Assembly (NCBI RefSeq): GCF_001183985.1
Contig: NZ_LFZW01000001.1
Span: forward strand, 2,628,245 to 2,692,244
Length of the DNA: 64,000 nt
Reading direction: 5' to 3'
From: Peribacillus loiseleuriae
GTDB taxonomy: Bacteria > Bacillota > Bacilli > Bacillales > DSM-1321
Below, piece by piece: positions 48,317-57,878 of this stretch. The notes under the pieces were generated by a model, which ran no database searches, had not been told where the DNA came from, and saw nothing but the letters and a program-made list of their open reading frames with translations. A program made the translations under genes and the position numbers. Within the stretch, counting starts at the first letter, position 1. Each line of letters begins with the position of its first letter.

Positions 48317-49633
48317 TGTTGCTTTGAAATAAAGTTTGATCAATAACACCTCATAAGCCGGCATTTTACGATAAATAAAAAGAATCCATTTTGAAAAAAG
48401 ATTGATCAAAATGGATTCTTATCCAGCAGATTTAAGTTTCGGTTTTATAAAAAAGTTTAATTATTTTCTATCTGTCTGCTCTACAATCGTGCCATATTTG
48501 TTGAAAACATTGCAAAGCAAGCCCCTTAGAATGTTGATACTTCACTCCCACCAATGCTTCATTTCACTGAACCCAACGTCCCATAGTTTAGCTTTCCCGG
48601 AAACGATAATCGTAATTTCGTTTACCATGTCAAAAAATGGTACGTTTAAAGATTCTGCCCCTTTATTATATTGTTCATTGTACTGAGCTCTTACTTTTCC
48701 ATCTGCCAGTATAGTGACTTCACCCTTGAAATCACCGTTGTCTGGAATGCCATAATAAGAATAGAGTATCACATCTTTCTTGTTCCCCAAGATGTAAGTG
48801 TATGATTTGCTTTTATCCCCTTCACTGTTATACACGTTCATTTTAGGTTCTATTTTCTTGCCTGCTACGGTGAAGCTTGGAAGATTTTCAGTCATAGGCA
48901 TGGTTCCATTCATTTCTTTCACATCGTGCAATGCTTGAATCGGGCTTTCTCTTGTCGCTACAACATATTTGATAGTTTCCGAGACCACGATTACTCCAAC
49001 TAGAAGAACACCAACAGATAAAGCCGAAGCAATAAGCTTTTTATAGGTAATTTTTGAAGAAAATCCAACTCTATAGGCGATAAAACCTATCGCTGCACCT
49101 AATGTATTGGATATAACATCATCTACATCAAAGCTGCCAAGATAAGTTAAAGCCTGCAGCGATTCCAGAATGAGAATCGTCAAGACAAACAAGGATATGA
49201 ACTTCACAAAACTGGAACGAAACGACAAAGGTATTACTACTCCAAAAGGGATAAAAGCAGTAATGTTTCCAAATTCGTATAACCATGAAAAAGTTGGTTT
49301 TGGAAATCGAAGAGGAACGTTTTCCGGAACAAGCATAAATGTATATCCATAATCGCTGGTTGCATGATCTACTCTATTAAAAGCAAAGAACAAAAAATAT
49401 AAAATTAAAATTGTATATAAAATGATGCCTACAATGATGAATTTCCGTAATTTCGCTTCCATAATCTCTCCTTAATTTCGACATATCATTTACAATAAAT
49501 CTTATCATACTAAAATATCAGTTCAAAAAAACGGGAATATGATAATTCCTGTTCGTTTTTTTGTAAACGGTTAAACTTTGTTCGAAACGGTACGACTTTC
49601 TTATAAACAATACATCTTTATTTCAAACCAACA
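48317..49633. mobile_element. Tn7-like mini-element E1 carrying a VanZ-like gene
   Basis: 1317 bp from TGTTGC to CCAACA, flanked by GCTAC on both sides (48312-48316 and 49634-49638): a 5-bp target duplication. Left end: three sites at 48323, 48389 and 48443 (core TTT-x-A-AAAAAG-TTTGATC). Right end: four abutting 20-base sites at 49548 (weak), 49568, 49588 and 49608. TGT/ACA tips, 5-bp duplication and this site layout are those of Tn7-type elements. No tns genes inside, so it must move in trans. Confidence 0.85.
48542..49462 (-). CDS. VanZ-like membrane protein
   Basis: A 306-residue VanZ-family protein. Residues 1-165 contain five membrane segments with the family motifs (NITAFIPFGVVIPLSF, ILESLQALTYLGSFDVDDVISNTLGAAIGF). 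A further helix follows (about 145-163), then a 140-residue extracellular domain. VanZ gives low-level teicoplanin resistance in enterococci; most homologues are uncharacterised. TAAGGAGAGA precedes the ATG. Sole cargo of mini-element E1. Confidence 0.88.
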   Translation of the reverse strand: MEAKLRKFIIVGIILYTILILYFLFFAFNRVDHATSDYGYTFMLVPENVPLRFPKPTFSWLYEFGNITAFIPFGVVIPLSFRSSFVKFISLFVLTILILESLQALTYLGSFDVDDVISNTLGAAIGFIAYRVGFSSKITYKKLIASALSVGVLLVGVIVVSETIKYVVATRESPIQALHDVKEMNGTMPMTENLPSFTVAGKKIEPKMNVYNSEGDKSKSYTYILGNKKDVILYSYYGIPDNGDFKGEVTILADGKVRAQYNEQYNKGAESLNVPFFDMVNEITIIVSGKAKLWDVGFSEMKHWWE

Positions 49634-50127
49634 GCTACGGCGATATAGTTCCGAACGGGACTATTTTTTATTTGTTTTTGGCATTAACACGGGTTTACGG
49701 GTGAGCGATATGGTTCCGTTGACCGTTGGGGATGTACGAGGAAAAACGCATGTGGTGATTCGAGAGAAAAAAACGACTAAAACAAAGCGATTTATGTTGC
49801 CCGTGAAGCTTCGTGAAGAAGTTGAGGATTATACGGCTCATATGAGCGACGGAGAGTACCTGTTTCCAAGTCGGAATGGGAATTTACCCCCATTATATAC
49901 CAACTCAAGCTTATAGAGCGCTTGTGAAGGCCGGAGAAGTACTTGGGAGGGATGACATTGGCACGCATACAATGCGTAAAAAATTTGGATATGCCTATTA
50001 TCGAAGAACGAAAGATCTGGCATTCCTGCAGAATATCTTTAACCATTCCGCACCGTCGATCACCAAACGCTATATCGGGATTACACAAGAGGAAATCGAC
50101 GAAACGCTAAAGAATTTTGTTTTATAA

Positions 50128-50156
50128 GGGGTAGAATGCAGAATTACAACGATAAG
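50128..50156 (+). mobile_element. Tn3-type terminal repeat with internal deletion
   Basis: GGGGTAG, then AATGCAGAATTACAACGATAAG-like sequence: the 38-bp Tn3 end with nine bases missing. Outer side left. It begins one base after the integrase stop. A possible partner end is at 56213. Confidence 0.5.
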
Positions 50157-50564
50157 AAAGTTTTGTCCTAAAAAAGTCGATTTCCAGTCTCAAGGAATCG
50201 ACTTTTTTTATTTATAATCATTCCACTCACCTTGTTTCAATTTCTTGAATATACTTGCTTTAAAGAAGAAGTGGGACAATTGTATGGACTTAAATGATAA
50301 TTATATTATTATTCTTCTCAGAGAAATCTCAAATTTATTATTTAGTGGCAATCTAACGGAAACTTTATTTTAGTGCAACACTCCACATTCACTTATGTGA
50401 CTTGAACCGTAAATTTGCCTTTTTGGAAAGGAAAACTCTAGGGATGCGTACGGTTTAAATAAATTTAAATGACGAAAGAACTGTAGTGTTTATTTGAAAA
50501 TGGTGAAAAGTAACTGTAGGTGCAGTCCCTTTTCACCACTAGATAATGATAGACAGCATGAATA
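50157..50564. other. Gap with one terminator
   Basis: A bidirectional terminator lies at 50170-50208 (AAAAAAGTCGATT and its perfect complement). The rest, about 350 bases, holds no gene I can support. Confidence 0.5.
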
Positions 50565-51998
50565 TTATTCGCTTCGAAGTGCAACAACCGGGTCTTTCTT
50601 CGCAGCCATTCTTGATGGAATAGAACCAGCAATTAAGGTGAGCAGCATACTTCCAACAACAAGGACTGCTGCATGAAGTGGGTTAAGATTCGCTAATCCA
50701 GATATTCCTGCCAAGTTTGATATTACGGCGTTAATTGGTATTTGCATCAGATATGAAAGGCCCACTCCAAGAATTCCTGCCGCAAATCCTATAATCAGCG
50801 TTTCTGCGTTAAATACCCTTGAAATATCTTTCTTCCGTGCACCAACACTACGAAGGATCCCAATTTCCTTAGTACGCTCAATTACCGAAACATATGTTAT
50901 AATACCAATCATAATTGTGGATACCACAAGAGATATCGCGGCAAATCCGGTCAATACATAGGTTACGGTATCAAGTAGTTTTCCTGTTATGGAAGAAATC
51001 GTTTCCGCCATATCAGAATAAATCAGCTGATCATCGTCTGCTTTGCCACTATTGAATTTATCAAGGTATTCTTTTATCTTGTCTTTGCTTTCATAATCTG
51101 TTGGATAAATATTGATACCCGTAGGAGTAGTATCTGCTCCAAGCATAATCAATGCGTTATCCTTCGCTTTATTGTCTAAAGGAGTACCAAGCAAAACATC
51201 CTTATTCGAATCTTTTTGTGTAGATGCAATTTCGCTTTTTTGCGCATCCTCAACTACGCTGGCAGTTAAAGCGGTAGTGTAAGCAATGCCCGGTGATAAA
51301 TAGCTACTTGACTGATCTTTTTTGGGACGAAGAATGCCGGTAATTGTTAATTTTGTCCCAGTATCACTGTCATACAGCTTCTCATAACCAGTAGGATCTA
51401 CCGCATTGAATAAATCTCCATTTTTTAAATAGTAGTCGTCATTGGGTATAACTTTTAAGATAGTTTTGCCAACAAAATCAGTCGTCTTATAATCTTCTGT
51501 CTTGTCAGTAATACCAAGTTTATCAAAAAACGCTTTGTCTATGCTGTTATATTTATCAACAACTAAAACAACTTCGCTTTTTCCTTTAGGCATACGGCTT
51601 CCATTACCAATTAGGTCATATAAGGATAAAATGAATTCGTTATTGTCGGGGATCTCCTGCCAATAAGCATTATTGCCACCTGGCATTCGCATTTCACCTG
51701 GAATGGCTGTGGTTCCAAACTTTACAGCTGTATCTTGCCCTTTTGCCAAAAGATTGACTTTAACTCCCTGTGTATAGGAAATGTTGTTGATTGCATTTGG
51801 CAACTTTGTTTCAAGTTTTCCTATATAATTTAGATAATCTTGTGTGATGATGTTGCTATGTTTCTTACTATTTTTCTCCCTATCATAGGAATACACAATA
51901 TCTTTTTGGGGGTATTCTGTATATTCCGAAGCACCGTTATTCCCCACAAGATCACCAGGAGCAGGGGGTCCCATCAAGTCTAAAGTTTGTTCACCTGT
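50565..51998 (-). pseudogene. ABC transporter permease part (MacB/FtsX type), detached from its ATPase
   Basis: Extracellular MacB-like domain (about 52-330 here) followed by three C-terminal helices of FtsX type (TVTYVLTGFAAISLVVSTIM, and IGILRSVGARKKDISRVF). The frame can be extended upstream to SIVQSDTLSGFPITINTGEQ, directly against the end of the ATPase gene in another frame. The first membrane helix is missing. The parent protein was one ATPase-permease fusion, so this half cannot be made normally. Confidence 0.75.
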
Positions 51999-52861
51999 GT
52001 TGATGGTGATTGGAAAGCCTGAAAGTGTATCTGACTGTACAATGCTGTAATAATTGTTCTGCCTCGTTTTGTCAGTAGATTTTTAAAGGAAAGCGATGTT
52101 GCCGTGAATAGTGACATAGAGGTTTTCTTAAACTTCTGTTTTTCACTTGAAGGTTTGGATGCCTTTTCCGCATTGGTTTCTGTAGCAGGATTGCTGTCCG
52201 ACTGAACTTCACCGTCTAAAATTCGGATGATTCTGTCTGAATATTCTTCCGCGAGTTCGCCATTATGAGTGACCATTATGACAAGGCGTGTTTTGGCCAC
52301 TTCCTTTAAAATATCCATGACCTGAACACTCGTATGGCTATCAAGTGCTCCAGTCGGCTCATCCGCAAGGATAATATCGGGATCATTCACAAGCGCCCTT
52401 GCAATAGCAACACGCTGCATCTGACCACCTGACAATTGATTCGGCTTTTTTTTCATTTGATCTGCAAGCCCAACTTCTATTAGTGCTTGCCTCGCCCTAC
52501 GATTTCTCTCGGAGGCTGATACGCCTGATAAAGTCATAGCAATTTCAACATTTTGCAACACCGTTTGATGTGCAATAAGATTATAGCTTTGGAATACAAA
52601 GCCTATAGATCGGTTACGGTATGCATCCCAGTCACTATTTTTAAATTCTTTCGTCGACACGTCGTTTATTATCATATCGCCGTTGTCATATTGGTCTAAA
52701 CCACCAATAATATTAAGAAGTGTAGTTTTCCCACAGCCTGACGGACCAAGTATGGAAACAAGTTCGTTTTCACGAAATCCAATAGATACACCTTTTAATG
52801 CGGTAACAACTTCACCGCTGTCATATGTTTTTCTAATATTGTCCAGTTTAAGTTTCAACAT
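51980..52861 (-). CDS. ABC transporter ATP-binding part of a broken fusion
   Basis: 294 residues. An intact nucleotide-binding domain: Walker A GPSGCGKTT, Q-loop VFQSYNLIAHQ, signature LSGGQMQRVAIARAL, Walker B IILADEPTGALD, His in MVTHNGELAEEY. A linker and KNLLTKRGRTIITAL follow, the start of the MacB-like permease, then 20 out-of-frame residues and a stop. About 30 residues were lost at the junction with a frame change. Start 52861 follows GGAGG. Such transporters export or sense peptides and antibiotics, here beside a two-component system. Confidence 0.75.
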   Translation of the reverse strand: MLKLKLDNIRKTYDSGEVVTALKGVSIGFRENELVSILGPSGCGKTTLLNIIGGLDQYDNGDMIINDVSTKEFKNSDWDAYRNRSIGFVFQSYNLIAHQTVLQNVEIAMTLSGVSASERNRRARQALIEVGLADQMKKKPNQLSGGQMQRVAIARALVNDPDIILADEPTGALDSHTSVQVMDILKEVAKTRLVIMVTHNGELAEEYSDRIIRILDGEVQSDSNPATETNAEKASKPSSEKQKFKKTSMSLFTATSLSFKNLLTKRGRTIITALYSQIHFQAFQSPSTQVNKL

Positions 52862-53011
52862 AAACATACCTCCACTTCTTTCTACTCTTGTATTGTATCC
52901 CTGTAAAGTAAACTGAATATAAACTAGATGGAAATATGCAATTGATTTTCAGTTTATATTCTAAAGGTATAATTTTTTATGAAAAAACAAAGTCAAATGG
53001 AGGCGCTTTAT

Positions 53012-53684
53012 TTGTTAAAGATATTAGTAGTTGGATGATACGAATATCAGAAAGTTAATGCGTACCGTATTGAAACAGAACGGATTTGAAACATACGGAG
53101 CGGAGGACGGCATTGCCGCACTTAATTTAATGGAAAAACAGCACGTTGATTTAGTGGTACTTGATTTAATGATGCCAAATATGGACGGCTATGAATTGAC
53201 ACGACAACTTAGGCTTTCGTGGGGGAATTTACCTATCTTGATGGTCACAGCCAAACAGGAACCAAAAGATAAAAGGCAAGGATTTATTGTCGGTACAGAT
53301 GATTATATGACAAAACCTGTAGATGAGCAGGAGATGATACTTCGTATTAAAGCACTTCTCCGCAGGGCACAGATTGCCAGCGACCACAAACTAACATTCG
53401 GTGAGATTGTACTTGAATATGATACGCTTACCGTATCCCATGAAAATAAGGTTTTTACGCTGCCACAAAAAGAGTTTTACCTCTTATTTAAGCTACTATC
53501 CTATCCGAACATGATTTTTACACGTCTGCAACTTATGGATGAGATTTGGGGAATGGAATCCGAAACCAATGACCACACACTAAATGTTCATATAAACCGG
53601 TTGAGAGACAGATTTCGAGATTGGTCGGATTTTGAAATCGTGACAATACGGGGCCTTGGCTATAAGGCGGTGAAGAAAAGATGA
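53012..53684 (+). pseudogene. OmpR-family response regulator with N-terminal frameshift
   Basis: TTG 53012 (GGAGG upstream) starts LLKILVV, then a frameshift at about 53030; the rest continues DDTNIRKLMRTVLKQNGF with the phospho-Asp in LVVLDLMMPNMDG, Lys in DDYMTKPVDE and a C-terminal winged helix (LPQKEFYLLFKLL, NVHINRLRDRF, TIRGLGYKAV). A TTG at 53031 could still start a shorter protein lacking the first beta-strand. It overlaps the kinase gene by four bases. Confidence 0.7.
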
Positions 53685-54750
53685 GGGGATTTTTTAAGAA
53701 GAGATTGAGTCTTGCTATAACTTTGGTAATGTTTGTGTTTGGTGTTTTGGTGACAACATTTTTGGTTATGGAAGGTATTGCCGCACTATTACAACATTTG
53801 GGGATTATTTCCTTTTCAGGTCACCCTCCACAGAATCCGGGAGGAAACAACGGCAACCCTCTATTCCCCTTATTCATACTTTTTAGTCTCTGCATTTTGC
53901 TTGGAACAGCACTTACTGCCTTTCTGAGCAAAAAAAGCGCTAAATCCAATCAGCAAGGTAATTGATGCCACGCATAAAGTAGCTGGAGGCGATTTTAGCG
54001 TTAAGGTAAAAATAAAAGGCATTGGAGAATTGGAAGAGCTATCTGAGAGCTTTAATAAAATGACACAAGAACTTTCTAGTATAGAAACACTAAGAAGTGA
54101 TTTCGTCAACAACTTTTCCCATGAATTTAAAACACCCATCGTATCTATACGCGGTTTTGCAAAGCTTCTAAAGGACAATAATCTTAGTGAGGAAGATCGA
54201 CGGGATTTTCTTGACATCATCATAACGGAATCAGAGCGGTTAGCCACACTTTCCACAAATGTACTTACATTAGCAAAATACGAAAACCTTGGAATTATTG
54301 CAGATAAAGCTCCGTTTAGACTAGATGAACAAATTAGAAGAACAATCGTATTAATGGAACCCAAGTGGTCTGCAAAAGACATTACCGTAAATTTGGAATT
54401 AGATAAAGTAATTTATAAAGGAAACGAAGATTTGACACAACATATTTGGCTTAACCTTTTTGATAATGCCATTAAATTTTCCTACCAGGGTGGATTAATA
54501 AATATTACCCTTGTAAAGGTAGATGACGAAATTCGGTTTGTTATTCAGGATGACGGATCTGGTATGGATGATCATTCTAAAGTCCACATTTTCGATAAAT
54601 TTTACCAGGTTGATACTTTCCCATACCGTAAAGGGATACGGACTTGGACTTCCACTTGTAAAACGCATAGTAGAACTATGTGGGGGTGAAGTTGGTGTGC
54701 AAAGTTATCAGGATAAAGGTAGCATATTTACCGTTGTATTGCCGTGTTAA
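53681..54750 (+). pseudogene. Sensor histidine kinase, two frameshifts
   Basis: Three frames join into one kinase. 53681-53935: two membrane helices. After an extra A in the run at 53928-53937 comes HAMP, then VNNFSHEFKTPIVSIRGFAK (His box) and the N-box NLFDNAIKFS and IQDDGSGM. After an extra T near 54617 comes KGYGLGLPLVKRIVELCGG (G-box) to the stop at 54750. Both lesions are in single-base runs, so sequencing error should be kept in mind. With the regulator and the ABC transporter it formed a detoxification-type module. Confidence 0.8.
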
Positions 54751-54886
54751 AGCACAATCAAAGAATAAGGATACTATGTAAATATCTAACACCAATTTGA
54801 CTGTTTCGTCTATAGTGTACCAAGATGTTCATCTAGAATGTGGTAAACCGACTATGGGTGATTGGAAATGTGAATCATAAGCTAAA

Positions 54887-54965
54887 ATCGAGTAGGTGGG
54901 AGTGATTAACTCCCGACCTCTCCCACCACCGTACGTACCGTTCGGTATACAGCGGTTCAATTAAA
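54887..54965 (-). mobile_element. Remnant 3' end of a group IIC-like intron
   Basis: Resembles the last 85 bases of the intron ending at 59909: ATCGAGTAGG at the left, then the domain V hairpin region (CACCACCGTACGTACCG and GGTATACAGCGG). The rest of the intron is absent. Confidence 0.55.
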
Positions 54966-55004
54966 AATTGAATAAGCAGAATAGCTTCTATTAGCTGGTT
55001 GAGT

Positions 55005-55310
55005 TTAAAACCTAATTTTCTTTTTAGCTGGTTTATTTGGAGTTTCTATTAACTTTGCAACTTTTTTACCTTTGTTAAACCTTACGTTATTAAGCCAAAA
55101 TACGAAAGCCTCTGCATTAAAACAAACTCCATAGATTTTATTGCCTTCCTCGTCTTCGTCAGCTACTACCCAATAAGGATGATTGTTTTCTCCGTCATAT
55201 AACCATTTATCAAAATCTCTTTGTAATTGACAAATGTTTCTCCCTACTTTCGCAGGACAACGTATATATTCGTTATCCTCTTCGTACATAAATTCGACTT
55301 TCACAATCAT
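55005..55310 (-). CDS. Hypothetical protein, 101 residues
   Basis: A soluble protein, MIVKVEFMYEEDNEYIRCPA, with an aromatic-rich middle (NHPYWVVADEDEEGNKIYG) and a strongly basic end (KPAKKKIRF). AGAGAGG lies before the ATG. It is one of a run of small minus-strand genes separated by repeats. No family recognised. Confidence 0.6.
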   Translation of the reverse strand: MIVKVEFMYEEDNEYIRCPAKVGRNICQLQRDFDKWLYDGENNHPYWVVADEDEEGNKIYGVCFNAEAFVFWLNNVRFNKGKKVAKLIETPNKPAKKKIRF

Positions 55311-55374
55311 AAATATATTTTCCTCTCTTGTTTTTTAAAACTTTAACATAGATATCAAATTTCTTTAAAGGTGT

Positions 55375-55406
55375 TGTTCCAAAAACTGGCCCTTTAATTG
55401 AACAAG
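55375..55406 (+). repeat. Dispersed palindromic repeat, extended
   Basis: TTGTTCCAAAAAC, TGGCCC, TTTAATTGAACAA. Downstream it shares TACAAATCTAGTTAACATAA with the region after the repeat at 62189. Confidence 0.5.
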
Positions 55407-55510
55407 GTTTCTAAGGGAAACATAAATACTTTATACAAATCTAGTTAACATAAAATTGCTTATCGGTACTAAAAAAGGATCTTTGGTTAGAATATCCTTT
55501 TAATTGCTTT

Positions 55511-55535
55511 TTCAATTAAAGCGCCCTTTATGTAA
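55511..55535 (+). repeat. Dispersed palindromic repeat
   Basis: TTCAATTAA, loop AGCGCCC, TTTATGTAA; 12 bases beyond the 3' end of the gene at 55548. A half-copy (TAATTAAAGCGCCCTT) recurs at 61788. Confidence 0.5.
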
Positions 55536-55547
55536 TAACACTTTTTA

Positions 55548-55754
55548 TTAACCTTGGATCATACCCTTGTAAATTTTCTCAAACAGGTCCACTGGAATGG
55601 TGATTTTAGTTGTTTTCTCATTACGCCAATATGTAACTAGTTCTATCTGATTCCCTTTTCTTTCTACTTCCAACAAGGAATTCTCACCCTTATCCCTAAT
55701 CGATGCAAATTGATTACCATTTTTATTTACTTTCTCTTTATACTCATAATTCAT
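55548..55754 (-). CDS. Hypothetical protein, 68 residues
   Basis: MNYEYKEKVNKNGNQFASIR, soluble, mostly beta-like alternation with charged residues (LLEVERKGNQIELVTYW). AAGGGGAGGG precedes the ATG. Flanked by a palindromic repeat on the 3' side. Function unknown. Confidence 0.6.
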   Translation of the reverse strand: MNYEYKEKVNKNGNQFASIRDKGENSLLEVERKGNQIELVTYWRNEKTTKITIPVDLFEKIYKGMIQG

Positions 55755-55811
55755 AAAGAACCCTCCCCTTATTGTTGAAAAAGATGTTTTCAGTTTATTT
55801 TCGACTTACAA

Positions 55812-56168
55812 TCAATGCGTAAAATAAAATGTACCAATAATCGTTTTACCATCTTGTAAATATAATGGTGTCGATTCTTTGAATGATTTATTATATGCAT
55901 CTAACTCACTTGGCGAAGATATACCTTCAGGCTGATAAATATATCCTAATACACCGTTCACACCTTCTGCCAACATTAAATCAGGTTCAACAAGCATTAA
56001 GTTTTCCATATTAGGACCATAAGTTTGCCCGTTTTCATTTGTTGGATAACCATCGCTTATAATACTATCCTTAGTAGGTATAACTAAATCTGAGGTATCC
56101 TTAATTGATTGACAGGCAAACAACATTGATAAAAGTATTGTGGATGCAAGGATTAAAACTTTTATCAA
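55812..56168 (-). CDS. Putative lipoprotein, 118 residues
   Basis: A lipoprotein signal (MIKVLILASTILLSMLFAC) with lipobox LFAC. The mature part is about 98 residues, ending IIGTFYFTH, with no recognised domain. TTG at 56168 is chosen because GGAGG is eight bases upstream; a GTG nine bases earlier overlaps the ribosome site. It would be anchored to the outer face of the membrane. Confidence 0.6.
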   Translation of the reverse strand: MIKVLILASTILLSMLFACQSIKDTSDLVIPTKDSIISDGYPTNENGQTYGPNMENLMLVEPDLMLAEGVNGVLGYIYQPEGISSPSELDAYNKSFKESTPLYLQDGKTIIGTFYFTH

Positions 56169-56212
56169 AAAGTCCACCTCCGTTATAGCCCAAAGCTAGC
56201 GCTTTTTAATGT

Positions 56213-56250
56213 ATTCGTTGTATATCTGCACTTTCCTGACGATACCTCAA
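56213..56250 (-). mobile_element. Degenerate Tn3-type terminal repeat
   Basis: On the minus strand GAGGTATCGTCAGGAAAG and TGCAGATATACAACGAATAC. About 29 of 38 positions match the end at 46776. Outer side right; may pair with 50128. Confidence 0.5.
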
Positions 56251-56303
56251 CTAGAACAAAACCTAGTAATAGCAAAGGTTCGAACGTTCCGAAATAAGAA
56301 TTT

Positions 56304-56585
56304 CTAGAGGATATTGATACTACTAGTAATTGTTACAGAATAAAAAAGAATGAGGCCCAACACACTTAAAAATTGAAGTGTAATTCCAACAACAGCACAA
56401 ATTAAACCCGCAATTGCTAACCCTCTACCACTTTCATTTGTCTTTTCTATTTGTTTTACAGCTTTTCTTGAAAATACAACCCCGATAACGCCAAGGATCA
56501 AGCCGATAAATGGAATTAAAATTGATAGAATACCATTAATTAACGAAATTATCGAATGACTATTTGTTTGAGTTTTTTCAACCAC
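56304..56585 (-). CDS. DUF4190-like membrane protein
   Basis: 93 residues: a polar start (MVEKTQTNSHSIISLINGIL), two membrane segments (about 15-35 and 58-85) and the middle VGVVFSRKAVKQIEKTNESG typical of DUF4190 proteins. Start is GTG with GGGGGAT upstream. These small membrane proteins are common in Gram-positives and have no firm function. Confidence 0.7.
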   Translation of the reverse strand: MVEKTQTNSHSIISLINGILSILIPFIGLILGVIGVVFSRKAVKQIEKTNESGRGLAIAGLICAVVGITLQFLSVLGLILFYSVTITSSINIL

Positions 56586-56669
56586 TTATATCCCCCATTG
56601 CACCTATAATTTTATTACTAGTTTAACACACATATTTTTCAAATTTTAGTTGAATAAGGGATTTTTCTG

Positions 56670-56699
56670 AATGTATGATGTTAGTTATTTTAGTACATT
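56670..56699. repeat. 30-bp palindrome, copy 4 of 4
   Basis: AATGTATGATGT left, TTTAGTACATT right; the most diverged copy. It is preceded by the right half of a cassette-like repeat (TTTAGTTGAATAAGGG, 56645), as at 34834 and 48103. Confidence 0.5.
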
Positions 56700-56737
56700 G
56701 AAAAGACCACCAAATTGGTGGTCACGTTGTTGAATTA

Positions 56738-57421
56738 GTCGAGTAGAAGGGAACCTCTCTACCTTGCGGTAGATTGTGTTCCTCCCCCCTCACAGAACCG
56801 TGCTTGCGCTATTTACGCACACGGCTCCTCCTAGTCACCATTCACAAAATATAGCTAATCTCTTTCGCTCAGATTTTGCTAATTCTGCTATCCTTAATAG
56901 TTTTGTGTCCATTTATTATCCCTACCTCTGCGTGTAGTAAATGTGTCCCTAGTAAGGGTGATAACTTGGTAGCAGCCTTTCCTCCATCGGCATTACCCAA
57001 CTTCATTGGTACTACGCTGCTATCCGACTCCCTACAACGGCATTTGGCTTCCTTGCTTATTATCGCTTGTACACCATACTCTTCTATAAGAAGAAAAGAC
57101 CGGTAGGGCCTCCCGAGTTGCCGTATCATATCAATGTGTGACGTGCCAAGGTCTCTGACTCCAGAGAGGTTCTATCCTTCTTGCCTTTAACGATGGATAA
57201 AATGTAGCTTTCTGCTGTGCTTAAGGCATCAGCCCTCTCGATTTACTAACATTATGGAGCTCAATCCCTTCAACCATTTGGCTTTCGGCCCGCCACCTAA
57301 CTGTCTACGCTTAAAGGCTAATGTTACCATTAGCCCTCCAAGACTCGCTACGAGTGAATGGCTAGTTCTTTCTCGACGGGAATCCCACCCGCTATATGAT
57401 ACGACCTAGGCTCGGCCGCAC
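56738..57421 (-). mobile_element. Group II intron, ORF-less copy 4
   Basis: 684 bp; 5' end GTGCGGCC at 57421, 3' end CTCGAC at 56738. The 86-codon internal frame is identical to that of copy 1, so the two are very recent. Inserted in a palindromic repeat (TTGAATTA left, AAGCACCCTGTAGTTGAA right). Confidence 0.88.
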
Positions 57422-57456
57422 AAGCACCCTGTAGTTGAACAATTTATTTATTGAAT

Positions 57457-57816
57457 CTAATAAACAGTTGCTTTAAAATACTTTTCGTTGATTTCGTATA
57501 TAATCGACTTTTTATCTTCTAAATTTTTATATAACTTCGTTCCAGGCGTTAATGAATTTGAATCAAAGTTCTCTTCATTCAGATTAGGATTTGTATCACC
57601 ATCTACAATATTTCGTTTAACTTCTCCAATAAATTCACCGACAACGTCTTTATCAACCTCTTCATTTGTTAATTGGTAAGATTGATTATCTACTTTAACA
57701 AACTCATACGCCCAAGAAGCTTCCGAAGTAGTGATTACTTCGGGATTTTCAGAAGTTGTTTCATTGTTACAAGCAACTAATAGCATTAAAGAAAGCAACA
57801 CAATAATATTTTTCAA
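57457..57816 (-). CDS. Putative lipoprotein, 119 residues
   Basis: Lipoprotein signal MKNIIVLLSLMLLVAC with lipobox LVAC. The mature part is acidic and Thr/Ser/Asn-rich, with SYQLTNEEVDKDVVGEF and a C-terminal KKSIIYEINEKYFKATVY. TTG at 57816 follows AGAGGGG at good distance; a GTG nine bases upstream is too close. Bracketed by two introns sitting in palindromic repeats, so another cassette-like gene. Confidence 0.65.
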   Translation of the reverse strand: MKNIIVLLSLMLLVACNNETTSENPEVITTSEASWAYEFVKVDNQSYQLTNEEVDKDVVGEFIGEVKRNIVDGDTNPNLNEENFDSNSLTPGTKLYKNLEDKKSIIYEINEKYFKATVY

Positions 57817-57878
57817 ATTTCCCACCCCTCTATAATTTGTCGTTAAGAATATTAAAAAGGTTTCTCATTTTTTTACTA

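Larger units (their letters stand above)
48250..50127 (+). pseudogene. Small tyrosine recombinase, split by mini-element E1 and frameshifted
   Basis: The first 22 residues (MKEKNVQPLRTAKEIEDMKW, then AL) are at 48250-48316. The rest resumes at 49634 with RRYSSERDYFLFVFGINTG, after 1317 bp of mini-element E1 and a GCTAC duplication; removing E1 restores the frame exactly. Catalytic residues are visible: Arg in NTGLRVSDM, HTMRKKFGYAYY, His in FNHSAPS and Tyr in KRYIGI. A further frameshift near 49885 breaks the C-terminal half. The original protein would have about 185 residues, lacking the usual N-terminal DNA-binding domain. Confidence 0.85.

Noticed and set aside
50341..50370. A further Tn7-like right end near an ACTTTATTTTAG stretch ending CAACA
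   Set aside because: Only one weak site, no second unit and no partner left end.
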